Assembly: GCA_014860845.1 (NCBI GenBank)
Contig: JACZIY010000198.1
Location: 1-15,514 of the forward strand
DNA length: 15,514 nt
Source of the DNA: Anaerolineaceae bacterium
Lineage (GTDB): Bacteria > Chloroflexota > Anaerolineae > Anaerolineales > Anaerolineaceae
Reading direction: 5' to 3'
Part shown: piece by piece, positions 7,978 to 15,253 of the stretch
Numbering within the stretch: position 1 is the first letter of the stretch
How the letters are laid out: each line of letters starts with the position of its first letter
Notes under the pieces: model-generated
Told to the model about the DNA's origin: nothing
The model's database searches: none
The model's input: only the letters and a program-made list of their open reading frames with translations
Made by a program: the position numbers and the translations under genes

Positions 7978-9084
7978 ATGTCAGAACAAAGTGTTAAAGT
8001 CCCGGTCAATACATTGGTCGAATTTATGCTGGATGCCCTTGCTGCGATGGGGATTTCCGATGAAGATGCCAAAATCATTGCGAATGTTATCATCACTTCC
8101 GACTTTTTTGGTGTGCGTTCACATGGCATCGCGCATCTCAAGATGTATTACGATCGTATTAAAAAGGGACTGCAACTTCCAAAAACAAATATCACTGTTG
8201 TAAAGGATACACCTACAACAGCTGTCCTGGATGGGGGAAACGGAATGGGCATGGTCATCGGTCATCATGCTATGAAAATGGCCATCGAAAAAGCTAAACA
8301 AAATGGTCTTGGTGCAGTGGCAGTACGCAATTCCAGTCATTACGGTGTCGCTGGATATTATCCATTGATGGCTGTGAAGGAAGGTCTGGTTGGTTTGAGC
8401 GTGACGAATGCCCATCCATCCATAGCCCCAACCTTTGGTGTCAAGCCGATGCTTGGTACCAATCCCATTGCAGTCGCTGCTCCATCCGATGAGGCATTCC
8501 CTTACATGTTTGACGCTGCCACCTCGGTTGTCCCACGCGGTAAGATCGAAGTCTATGCACGTGGTAACAAACCACTTCCTGAAGGATGGGTCATCAATCA
8601 GGATGGTGTCTCAGCTACAGAAAGCAATAACATGATTAAACAAATGGATCTTGGAAACGTGGCATTGCTCCCCGTGGGTGGGCTTGGTGAAATGTTTGGC
8701 GGACATAAAGGCTATGGTCTGGCAACCATGGTGGAGATTTTCTCAGCGGCTTTCCAGGATGGCACGTATCTGTGGGGTTTGACGGACGAAGATTCGGAAG
8801 GGAATTCTCAATTCCTGCGTATTGGCCACTTTTTTATGGCGATAAATATTGAAAATTTTATTCCTCTGGCAACTTTCAAAAAGATCACCGGAAATATCAT
8901 GCGCGATTTACGCAATTCACCCATTTCACCTGATCAATCCCGCGTTTTTACAGCCGGAGAAAAAGAATACATCAATACTCAAAAAGTTTTAGCTGAGGGA
9001 GTAGAAATTCCACCTGCGGTTCAAAAAAATCTACTAACATTGCAAGCTGAATTAGGCCTTTCCAGGGTTAATTTGGGTTTCTAA
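7978..9084 (+). CDS. LDH2/MDH2-family NAD(P)-dependent 2-hydroxyacid dehydrogenase
   Basis: A 368-aa member of the malate/L-lactate dehydrogenase family (relatives include (R)-sulfolactate dehydrogenase ComC and ureidoglycolate dehydrogenase AllD), reducing a 2-oxoacid or oxidising the hydroxyacid with NAD(P). Family marks are RSHGIAHLKMYYDRI near residue 50, NSSHYGVAGYY near 120, the PMLGTNPIAVAAPS block near 160-173, and GGHKGYGLATMVEIFSA near 245. At the usual SHGxxR position the arginine is histidine (SHGIAH). The ATG at 7978 has GGAG six bases before it; the TTG at 7966 overlaps that site and is unlikely. It is the last gene of the racemase operon, 21 bases after the FAD subunit. It gives an NAD(P) route for one enantiomer beside the flavin route. 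Confidence 0.9.
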   Translation: MSEQSVKVPVNTLVEFMLDALAAMGISDEDAKIIANVIITSDFFGVRSHGIAHLKMYYDRIKKGLQLPKTNITVVKDTPTTAVLDGGNGMGMVIGHHAMKMAIEKAKQNGLGAVAVRNSSHYGVAGYYPLMAVKEGLVGLSVTNAHPSIAPTFGVKPMLGTNPIAVAAPSDEAFPYMFDAATSVVPRGKIEVYARGNKPLPEGWVINQDGVSATESNNMIKQMDLGNVALLPVGGLGEMFGGHKGYGLATMVEIFSAAFQDGTYLWGLTDEDSEGNSQFLRIGHFFMAINIENFIPLATFKKITGNIMRDLRNSPISPDQSRVFTAGEKEYINTQKVLAEGVEIPPAVQKNLLTLQAELGLSRVNLGF

Positions 9085-9121
9085 AAAGATCAATTTATTT
9101 TGTTATGATTAGAAAGCCAAA

Positions 9122-9155
9122 AAACACCAGAGAATTAATTTTAGCCCTGATGTTT
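9122..9155. terminator. Possible bidirectional terminator between convergent genes
   Basis: AAACACCAG (9122-9130) and CTGATGTTT (9147-9155) pair at eight of nine positions around a 16-base loop, flanked by an A-run on the left and T-rich sequence on the right. It lies between the stops of the convergent dehydrogenase and IclR genes, where a terminator is expected. The stem is AT-rich and the loop long, so the call is tentative. Confidence 0.4.
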
Positions 9156-9171
9156 AAGTTTAAAGTGTAAT

Positions 9172-9942
9172 TTATTGTCCATAACCCATGCGCTGGGAGA
9201 TTGCGAATGCAGCTTTTTTGAATGATGCAGCAATATCAGTTATCCGTTCTGGTGTCATGCGGCTAATAGGGCTGGGACTACCGATGGCTGCCACAATCCT
9301 ACCCTTTCGATTATATATAGGAGCAGCAATTGCACATACGCCAAGTTCCAACTCCTCGTAGTCAATTGCATAACCATTCTTTCGAATCACCTCAAATTGC
9401 TTGCGTAATTCGTTTACACTGACGACTGTATTATCCGTATTCTTAGATAACGGTTGTTTTAATATTTCATCCAATTCAGATTCTGGTAAGTGCGACAAAA
9501 ATAATTTTCCACTGGCAGTGCAATAGGCGGGCAACCTTTGACCGACTGCAGCTGAGATTGTAAGCGCATGATTCCCTCGAATAATTTCGATGTAGAATAC
9601 TTTCCCCTGGTCAAATACACTTAAATCACAGGTTTCATCCCATATCTCAACCAACTCCTTCATGTATGGAAGTGCTTCCTGCCGTAGATCCATTCGCTGA
9701 ATAACTTTGAATCCCAAACTTGCTAATTCTTTGCCCAGGCGATATTTCTGTGCCTCTTCCAGCCACTCAAGGTAACCATGGTTTACCAGCGTTGTTACAA
9801 TTCTGTAAGCCGTCGCTTTATGAAGGTTAGCAACCAGTGCAATCTCAGATATCCCCCGCTCAGGATGATCGTTATCGAAACACGCCAGAATATTAAGTGC
9901 CCGTTCTACTGCACGAACGTTGTAATCGGTTGGATCTTTCAT
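9172..9942 (-). CDS. IclR-family transcriptional regulator
   Basis: A 256-aa regulator with the standard IclR layout: an N-terminal winged helix-turn-helix (GISEIALVANLHKATAYRI at about residues 30-48, then VNHGYLEW) and a C-terminal effector-binding domain from about 80 to 250, with CTASGKLFLS and the GVCAIAAPIYNRKGRIVAAIG block. Such proteins bind small organic acids and act as repressors or activators of nearby catabolic operons. I use the ATG at 9942; the TTG at 9981 has no ribosome site and adds 13 non-conserved residues. It stands between and convergent with or downstream of the operons, with its own 290-bp upstream region containing a TATAAT box at about 9990. It is the only regulator in the window and the best candidate for binding the repeated GAAAC-type operators. 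Confidence 0.93.
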   Translation of the reverse strand: MKDPTDYNVRAVERALNILACFDNDHPERGISEIALVANLHKATAYRIVTTLVNHGYLEWLEEAQKYRLGKELASLGFKVIQRMDLRQEALPYMKELVEIWDETCDLSVFDQGKVFYIEIIRGNHALTISAAVGQRLPAYCTASGKLFLSHLPESELDEILKQPLSKNTDNTVVSVNELRKQFEVIRKNGYAIDYEELELGVCAIAAPIYNRKGRIVAAIGSPSPISRMTPERITDIAASFKKAAFAISQRMGYGQ

Positions 9943-10274
9943 AATTTTAATTTTCTCGCTTATGGGATAAGGATTTTCCAAGTTTATAAATTATAATCGA
10001 AAAAGGTTCATCTTATTTCACAAACATACCTTTTCCAGAACAAATTCAACGTTTTTACTCTAATACCTGCTTCGCGTAAAACAACATATATGGGTGGAAA
10101 ATGTTTAGTTCTGTTTCCCTCCTCTACTTTTACACAATACCAGAAATTGCCCATAGAAAAATTGAAATAAGAGAATCCTTTCTTTTCCGATTATTTATGC
10201 TGAGATTTCAACCAGACAGAAAGTTAATATTTATTTATCCCTGATGATTGTACAAGATCACAGAGACTATAAAT
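9943..10274. other. Gene-free stretch upstream of the IclR gene
   Basis: This AT-rich stretch of about 330 bp has no credible coding frame. Read on the minus strand it carries a TATAAT box at about 9990, probably part of the IclR promoter, without a clear -35 box at ideal distance. GTTTAGTTCT at 10103-10112 faintly resembles the left part of the operator at 13382 but lacks the GAAAC palindrome. I see no convincing terminator for the ferredoxin operon. Confidence 0.5.
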
Positions 10275-10472
10275 TTATTGATAATTAGCTAATTCATCAT
10301 CTTCCACAAAAATAATTGCTGCCGAAGGGCAATTCCGTTCACAGGTGCCACATTCTACACATATATTCACATCAATAAAAGCCTTTGTTTCCGTCTCGGT
10401 AATTGCTTCACTCTCACAACCTGAAATGCAGGCACCACAAAGACAGCATTCATCAGTCACAACGTATGGCAT
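10275..10472 (-). CDS. Small 2[4Fe-4S] ferredoxin
   Basis: A 65-aa ferredoxin with two cluster motifs: C9-x2-C12-x2-C15-x3-C19 and C38-x2-C41-x2-C44-x3-C48-P. The first motif has glutamate instead of proline after its last cysteine and an extra cysteine at position 10. It carries low-potential electrons in the cytoplasm. AGGAG precedes the ATG at good distance. It is the last gene of the minus-strand operon beginning with the nitroreductase, 39 bases after the CoA-transferase subunit gene. Partners could be the flavoprotein of the same operon or the aldehyde:ferredoxin oxidoreductase at the left edge; this is inferred from gene context only. Confidence 0.95.
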   Translation of the reverse strand: MPYVVTDECCLCGACISGCESEAITETETKAFIDVNICVECGTCERNCPSAAIIFVEDDELANYQ

Positions 10473-10511
10473 AATTTTCTCCTAATCTACTTATAATAAA
10501 ATCTCGTTTTT

Positions 10512-11288
10512 TTAACCACCTGCATAATCTCTATTCGGATCAATCTCATCACGAATCAAGCGGACCTGCTCAGCCGTGGGTGGTTCGGTGAAAGGCAAAT
10601 TGATTGGAATGATTGGTTTAAAATTCATATTAGCCAATACATCATCCAGGGTTGTGTTCGGGTGAATTGACACCAGGCGCATGCGCTTACTTTCAGGCTC
10701 AAAATCGAATATCGCTTTATCCGTAATCACCCTGCTCGGTCCTCCACGCAAGCCGAGTTTTTCACGCTGATCTCCACCACCCAGATAGCCCGGATTGGTT
10801 AAGAAACATACCGCTTCATTTAGTTTCCGGGCTTCATGACGGATGGTGATCACTGTTCGTTTAGCATTGGAAGCAATATCATTTCCACCACCACTACCAG
10901 TAAACCGGCGGAACTTCCCATTTGGATCGCCAAGAAGTGTCGTATTTATATTTCCATACATATCGATTTCCAAAGCTCCCAGGAAACCTACATCAATCAG
11001 CCCTTTATGTAATACAGTACCAAGCATATCAGCAAAACTGGTATGGATCGTTGCCCGATACCAAATGCGTGGATCGGACAAGCCATGCACACCAACTTCT
11101 AGTGGTTCAGGATCAACAACACCTAGCTCAAAAACAATTGTCATATGAGGTGCATGGGTACGCTTGGCTAGAAATGCACAGACAACAGGTAACCCTAGCC
11201 CGACACCCACGATCTCGCCGTTTTTCAACTCTCGGGCTCCAGCGGCTGCCATCAGTTCAAAGGGTGAATAATCAAGGTCATTGTTCAT
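10512..11288 (-). CDS. Family I CoA-transferase, subunit B (GctB-like)
   Basis: A 258-aa protein resembling subunit B of glutaconate CoA-transferase and its relatives, which move CoA between carboxylates through a glutamyl-CoA thioester. The segment IVFELG puts a glutamate at position 54, the same number as the catalytic Glu54 known from Acidaminococcus GctB. GSGGGNDIAS at about 131-140 and TNPGYLGGG at about 163-171 are also family-like. Keeping the glutamate argues for a transferase rather than the IpdAB ring-opening hydrolases of this fold that work differently. It starts 18 bases after the stop of subunit A, so the two form one enzyme. The acyl substrate is not readable from sequence. Confidence 0.88.
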   Translation of the reverse strand: MNNDLDYSPFELMAAAGARELKNGEIVGVGLGLPVVCAFLAKRTHAPHMTIVFELGVVDPEPLEVGVHGLSDPRIWYRATIHTSFADMLGTVLHKGLIDVGFLGALEIDMYGNINTTLLGDPNGKFRRFTGSGGGNDIASNAKRTVITIRHEARKLNEAVCFLTNPGYLGGGDQREKLGLRGGPSRVITDKAIFDFEPESKRMRLVSIHPNTTLDDVLANMNFKPIIPINLPFTEPPTAEQVRLIRDEIDPNRDYAGG

Positions 11289-11306
11289 TGGTAATCTCTC
11301 TCGTTC

Positions 11307-12206
11307 CTAATATCCTAAAATGGGATCTGCGCGCAGCTTCTCCAAATATTTCATACCACCAAGCTTCTCAAGGTATTCCCAATGGTCTTTGACGCTATAT
11401 ACATATGTATCCAAATATTCCTGTAAACCCGCTGGTGTTCGCGAAGCCTGGGCATATAAATTGATATGCTCTTTATCAAAATCATAAACGCTGTAAACAG
11501 AACTGGGATGGGCAGAAAATGGTAAATGGACCACATGGGAAACACGAAAACCTTGGACTAATGTTCGTTCTGGATAACGACGAATCATTTCTGTCGAAAC
11601 GAGCTGTTCTGTAATTACAATAGTTCGATCGCTGGCCTTTACTTGTTCTTCGTTATCCCAACGAGGTCCTAAAATCCAGGCATTCCCTTCTTCATCAGCG
11701 ACTTGAACTTGAATAACAGACACATCCGGCGTTAGGGGTTTAAGCACCAGCCAATCTTCACCACTAAAAGGATCTTGCAATCTGCCTACTAATGGTGGAT
11801 TTTTTTTCTCCAGCTGTTTTAGAATATCGGAGCCATTCAGTGAGCGGATTGGGATAAATGGTAACCCAAGCGACCCAGCCAGATAGCGAAATGTCATGGA
11901 TAAACTGCTAAACTCTTCTGTGATCAGCTCACCCTTTTCAATTGCGCGATTAATACAAAAATGTTGTCCGGATCTGCCGCGAGACCCTCCCCCATAAATA
12001 ATTCGTTCAACAACACCAGCGCCAACCATCAGGTCAGCTTCCATCGCTCCAACACACTGCGAAACTGTTAATTGTCTTTTTTTCTGTCGAATTACCTCAT
12101 GAGCAAAAGCCATGTTACAGCGAGCGGTGGCAAAACCTGAAAGGGCAATGTGAAAACCATTTGGGATCGAAGATACAGCATCCTTAAGAGTGGTAACTTT
12201 ACTCAT
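11307..12206 (-). CDS. Family I CoA-transferase, subunit A (GctA-like)
   Basis: A 299-aa partner of the following subunit, similar to GctA-type CoA-transferase alpha subunits: a Rossmann-like start (ALSGFATARCNMAFAHEVI at about 18-36), VGAGVVERIIYGGGSRG near 60, and later DVSVIQVQVADEEGNAWILG. The conserved SxGF and QxADxxGN elements are typical of the family. The ATG at 12206 follows AGGAGA; the frame extends upstream to 12320, but that part lies inside the preceding gene in another frame and is not family-like. Spacing of 7 bases from the 154-aa protein gene and 18 bases to subunit B indicates tight co-translation. It acts with subunit B to load a carboxylate with CoA. Confidence 0.88.
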   Translation of the reverse strand: MSKVTTLKDAVSSIPNGFHIALSGFATARCNMAFAHEVIRQKKRQLTVSQCVGAMEADLMVGAGVVERIIYGGGSRGRSGQHFCINRAIEKGELITEEFSSLSMTFRYLAGSLGLPFIPIRSLNGSDILKQLEKKNPPLVGRLQDPFSGEDWLVLKPLTPDVSVIQVQVADEEGNAWILGPRWDNEEQVKASDRTIVITEQLVSTEMIRRYPERTLVQGFRVSHVVHLPFSAHPSSVYSVYDFDKEHINLYAQASRTPAGLQEYLDTYVYSVKDHWEYLEKLGGMKYLEKLRADPILGY

Positions 12207-12213
12207 ATCTCTC

Positions 12214-12678
12214 CTACTCGAGAAATGGACGTTTTTCGAACAAAACCAAAAGCAGTTGACAGACTCCCTCGGACATTTTAATTTCAGCCAGTTCAACCGG
12301 AATATCCAACTTTTCCTCAATCGCTAAGACAATCAAGTTGGCAGGGATGCAAGTAAAAGGTTCAATCCCCTGTGCAATCAATCTTTGTTCCACGGGTCTG
12401 TGAATACAACTCTGCACCTGAACACGCAATAAGCGGTCTTCTTTCAGGTAAGAGACATCAGCAACAATACCTTCATCTTTTAATAGACCAGCAATTGTTT
12501 GAATAATATCGTCAATATCATCAGATTTAATCAATGGAAGAACTTTATCATTGAAGTACTGGCGTCCGACAGTGGTTGTGCGAAAACGTGCACCCTTTCC
12601 GCGCTCATCATAAAAAGCTTTCTCCAGTTCGTACATCAAATTATTTGAATAGTCTAAAGGAATGATTTTGTCGCTCAT
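12214..12678 (-). CDS. Unrecognised 154-aa cysteine-containing protein
   Basis: I do not recognise this protein with certainty. It is cytoplasmic, without signal or membrane segment. The N-terminal half (to about 80) looks helical, with FRTTTVGRQYFNDKVLPLI. The C-terminal half has C91 and H93 in SCIHRP, C110 in FTCIPAN and C140 in EGVCQLLLVLFEK, with an amphipathic IVLAIEEKLDIPVELAEIK stretch between them. The spacing recalls the C-terminal part of V4R-type small-molecule-binding domains, and the Cys and His residues could hold a metal; both are inference. Its ATG overlaps the nitroreductase stop by four bases (ATGA) and GGAG is present, so it is a translated member of the CoA-transferase operon. 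It may be an accessory subunit or a cofactor-binding partner of its neighbours. Confidence 0.8.
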   Translation of the reverse strand: MSDKIIPLDYSNNLMYELEKAFYDERGKGARFRTTTVGRQYFNDKVLPLIKSDDIDDIIQTIAGLLKDEGIVADVSYLKEDRLLRVQVQSCIHRPVEQRLIAQGIEPFTCIPANLIVLAIEEKLDIPVELAEIKMSEGVCQLLLVLFEKRPFLE

Positions 12679-13346
12679 TCTGTCTCCTCATAATAATCTT
12701 GTCCCCATTTTTCGGTGAATACCAACTCTTTCAGTGGCATTCGAGGTCTCGGTTTATGCGCTCTGGCAGGGTGCCCGATCGAAAGAATGCTGACGGCTTT
12801 AAATTCTTCAGGAATTCCGAGCAACCCCTTAATTCGATCTTCATCGCGAATATCGATACAGGGAGCAATCACCCAGCAAGCGCCTAAGCCTAATGCTGTA
12901 ACCATCAGTAGAATATTTTCAATGGCTGCTGAAGTATCATAAGGTGTATCCCATACATCTTTTTTTCCACAAACCACGATATTAACCGGAGCCTCTGCCA
13001 TAAACGCAGAAACCTGGCCTGTGGTCAGCTTCTGAAAAGCAGCCTGTTTTTTAGCTTCATCTTCCAGGTTGGCAAAGCGCTCCTGCATTTTCTTGGTAAC
13101 AAACTCAGCTGTAAACCGGCGACTACTGCCACCTCCAGCGATTGCTCCCATTTTTTTACGCATCAACTCATCTTTAACGACGATAAACCGCCAGGGTTGT
13201 GCATTCTCACCCGAGGGTGCCAACCGCGCAGCTTCCAGGATCATATCCAAATCCTGGTCAGCAATTGGTTCATCGGTAAAATTACGAACGCTACGCCGAT
13301 CCTGAATAACCTTTTTCGTTGCATCTACTAAGTTATAGGTTTCCAC
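12675..13346 (-). CDS. Nitroreductase-family FMN flavoprotein
   Basis: A 223-aa flavoprotein of the nitroreductase superfamily. FMN-binding marks are RRSVRNFTDEPI at 17-28, APSGENAQPWRF at 43-54, AIENILLMVTALGLGACWV at about 141-159, and the SIGHP segment near 193. An extra helical insertion of about 50 residues (about 70-120, containing GGGSSRR and many charged residues) could form a substrate lid. Family members reduce nitro, quinone, enone or flavin substrates with NAD(P)H; the context with a CoA-transferase and ferredoxin suggests an organic-acid or enoate reaction, which is inference. The start is a GTG at 13346 with an excellent AGGAGGT site. It is the first gene of the operon, behind the promoter and operator at 13382-13444. 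Confidence 0.88.
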   Translation of the reverse strand: METYNLVDATKKVIQDRRSVRNFTDEPIADQDLDMILEAARLAPSGENAQPWRFIVVKDELMRKKMGAIAGGGSSRRFTAEFVTKKMQERFANLEDEAKKQAAFQKLTTGQVSAFMAEAPVNIVVCGKKDVWDTPYDTSAAIENILLMVTALGLGACWVIAPCIDIRDEDRIKGLLGIPEEFKAVSILSIGHPARAHKPRPRMPLKELVFTEKWGQDYYEETE

Positions 13347-13381
13347 TTTACCTCCTCACATATGTGAAAAATAATATTATC

Positions 13382-13407
13382 GTTTCGTTCTATGAAACAA
13401 TGTTTTA
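13382..13407. promoter_or_regulatory. Candidate IclR/KdgR-type operator, three half-sites (nitroreductase promoter)
   Basis: GTTTCGT, three bases, ATGAAAC, one base, ATGTTTTA. It has the same layout as the element at 3695-3720, with 20 of 26 positions identical. It starts 36 bases upstream of the GTG of the nitroreductase gene and lies at or just after the predicted transcription start. GAAAC-AAT-GTTTT at its right half is close to the KdgR box. Confidence 0.65.
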
Positions 13408-13408
13408 T

Positions 13409-13444
13409 AATATATAGTATGACATAATCTCTGGCAAATGTCAA
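13409..13444 (-). promoter_or_regulatory. Sigma-70 type promoter of the nitroreductase/CoA-transferase operon
   Basis: Two overlapping readings exist on the minus strand. TTGACA (13444-13439) with CATACT (13421-13416) is 17 bases apart; TTGCCA (13437-13432) with TATATT (13414-13409) is also 17 apart. Either places the start next to or inside the operator at 13382-13407. Confidence 0.65.
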
Positions 13445-13558
13445 TAAAATTTTTAGCAATTTCCACCCGTATTTCTTCCCCTCCTGGTAGTCGAAAGCTT
13501 CTTTCACCAACGACAGTTTCATATCCATCAAAATTTAACAAAATTGTGAATTCAATAT

Positions 13559-14797
13559 TTAAGAAATTTGTACGGATTGCATTTCAAGTTTTTGTCGCTT
13601 ATTTTCAGACCAGCGTTCCACCAGGATAGCAAGGCCTATCAATAAACCAATACCTATGATTACTGGCAGAACGGTGCCATTATAGCGTTGTCCAATTAAC
13701 GTTCCCAGCGACATCTGGATCAAAGTTGAGAGGGATCCCACAACAGCCGCACCAATCCCAGCCATGTGCCCCAAAGGACTCATCGCCAGCGCATTGAGAT
13801 TACCGAACAAGATGCCAATACAGAAAAAAGTTGTCATCAGATAAGTCATGAAGAACCACAACGGAGGTATCCCCCCCCAGGCAAACGAAAGTCCACAAGC
13901 AATAACAGCCAACCCCAAAACGACTCTGAGTGCAAGGTTCACAAGAAATCGCATTCCGAACCGCATCACCAGACTTGCATTCAGGAAAGAAGCCAGTCCC
14001 AGCGATAAAGCTATGATACCAAATAGGATTGGGAAAAGATTCCCCAGAGCGTACTGTTCCTGGAAAATTTGTTGGGCTGAATTCAGGTAACCAAGAAATG
14101 CCCCGCCCACCAGTCCAGCCGCAATGGTATTCCCCAGGGAAACGGGCATTTTGATGATCGCAATACTTGCAGTCACAATTTTTTTCAGCGAAAACGGGAT
14201 TCGTTTCTCAATTGGCAGCGTTTCAGGCATTCTTAGCGCAAACCAAACCAATGCGATGAGCGCAATGATCACAAAGGCAACAAAGATGAATCGCCAGCCT
14301 GCCACCACCATGATTACCTGACCGAGACTTGGAGCAATCAATGGAACCAAAATGAAGACCGTCATGGCAAATGACATTACCCGGGCCATCAATCTCCCTT
14401 CATACCTGTCTCGCACCATAGCCAATGTCACCGATCTGGGTGAAGATACCCCAATCCCTTGTAACAAGCGCCCTGCAAGCATCACCGTAAAATTAAGCGA
14501 AAAGATAGAGAGAAGCACACCAACAATGTAAATTCCAAAACCCATATAGATTGCCAGCTTGCGTCCAGTTTTATCTGAAAGCGGACCAAAGAATAACTGC
14601 CCAAGTGCCAATCCCAAAAATATGCTCGAAATGATCAATTGGCGATCATTTGCATTCTGGATTTGGAGATCAACCCCAATTTGCGACAAGGCTGGCATCA
14701 TCGTATCAATTGACAACGCCATCAAGGACATCATTAATGAAATGATGATCACAAATTCTGCAAATGGCAAATCACCTGATTTTTTGTCTGGTCTCAA
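13559..14797 (-). CDS. MFS transporter, Bcr/CflA drug-resistance type
   Basis: A 412-aa membrane transporter with about 12 hydrophobic segments. The first segment carries the LSIDTMMPALSQI pattern (acidic residue near the end of helix 1, as in Bcr/CflA and other 12-helix drug:proton antiporters); the loop after helix 2 has GPLSDKTGRK at about 71-80 (MFS motif A), and GRLLQGIGVSSPRSV follows in helix 4. It would export a small molecule at the cytoplasmic membrane using the proton gradient, but family members may also import organic solutes. I choose TTG at 14797, which has GGGAGGAG six bases upstream; the earlier TTG at 14812 overlaps that site. It is separated from the nitroreductase gene by 212 bp holding that operon's promoter, so it is probably transcribed on its own. 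Confidence 0.88.
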   Translation of the reverse strand: MRPDKKSGDLPFAEFVIIISLMMSLMALSIDTMMPALSQIGVDLQIQNANDRQLIISSIFLGLALGQLFFGPLSDKTGRKLAIYMGFGIYIVGVLLSIFSLNFTVMLAGRLLQGIGVSSPRSVTLAMVRDRYEGRLMARVMSFAMTVFILVPLIAPSLGQVIMVVAGWRFIFVAFVIIALIALVWFALRMPETLPIEKRIPFSLKKIVTASIAIIKMPVSLGNTIAAGLVGGAFLGYLNSAQQIFQEQYALGNLFPILFGIIALSLGLASFLNASLVMRFGMRFLVNLALRVVLGLAVIACGLSFAWGGIPPLWFFMTYLMTTFFCIGILFGNLNALAMSPLGHMAGIGAAVVGSLSTLIQMSLGTLIGQRYNGTVLPVIIGIGLLIGLAILVERWSENKRQKLEMQSVQIS

Positions 14798-15253
14798 ATT
14801 ATCTCCTCCCAAACAGCTTTCATTTTATCACTACAACCTTATTTTTTGATCAGCTAAAACATGATTCGGAAACAGTAAATGAAATAATTAACATAAGTAC
14901 TTGCGTAATAGATCTGTTTAAGCCCCCCTTAAAAATTCGAATGAAATTTGTACCAGAAACCTGTCTCTTAAGATTATGAGAATGATTAAATAAAATACAA
15001 CCATTTCTGGTCGTTTTTCTCAGGTACCGGGAATCCCTCTGAAAGTTGTAGATTAGATTATCAAGGTAATTTCCAGAATCGGAATCCCTCGGGAATTGTT
15101 TCCAGATTACCTGTCAGGCTGATGAAATACACCCATATGGATTGATTATTGAGATGTGCATACAGTGGAGGCTAAACTGTCTGACAACTATTGCAAGTTT
15201 CGCTCAATGCCAAAGACCAGGAGAAGAGGGTCTATATCTTTAATTAATATACA
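14798..15253. other. Gene-free stretch with short repeats
   Basis: About 450 bp without a believable gene, between the MFS gene and the peptidase gene on the same strand. GGAATCCCTC occurs at 15030-15039 and 15081-15090. AGGTAAT (15064-15070) and ATTACCT (15106-15112) are inverted, and TTTCCAG is repeated at 15070-15076 and 15099-15105. TAAAAT upstream of the MFS gene may be its -10 box, without a clear -35. No tRNA fold was recognised. Confidence 0.45.

Noticed and set aside
10103..10112. Possible further operator copy upstream of the IclR gene (GTTTAGTTCT)
   Set aside because: Only the left half resembles the 13382 element; the GAAAC palindrome is absent, so chance similarity is likely.
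12207..12320. Longer CoA-transferase subunit A starting at 12320
   Set aside because: The extra 38 residues lie within the preceding gene and are not family-like; ATG 12206 has AGGAGA in front.
13328..13531. Minus-strand frame of 67 aa upstream of the nitroreductase gene
   Set aside because: It covers the promoter and operator and overlaps the nitroreductase start; composition is not protein-like.
14860..14885. Operator-like GTTTC and ATGTTTTA (minus strand) upstream of the MFS gene
   Set aside because: The spacing between the halves differs from the two good copies and the central ATGAAAC is missing.
14900..14960. TTCGAAT stretch that could be a tRNA T-loop
   Set aside because: No acceptor, D or anticodon stems can be formed around it.
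15214..15233. Possible terminator after the M23 gene (AGACC/GGTCT)
   Set aside because: Only five base pairs around a ten-base loop and just three T bases following; too weak to call.
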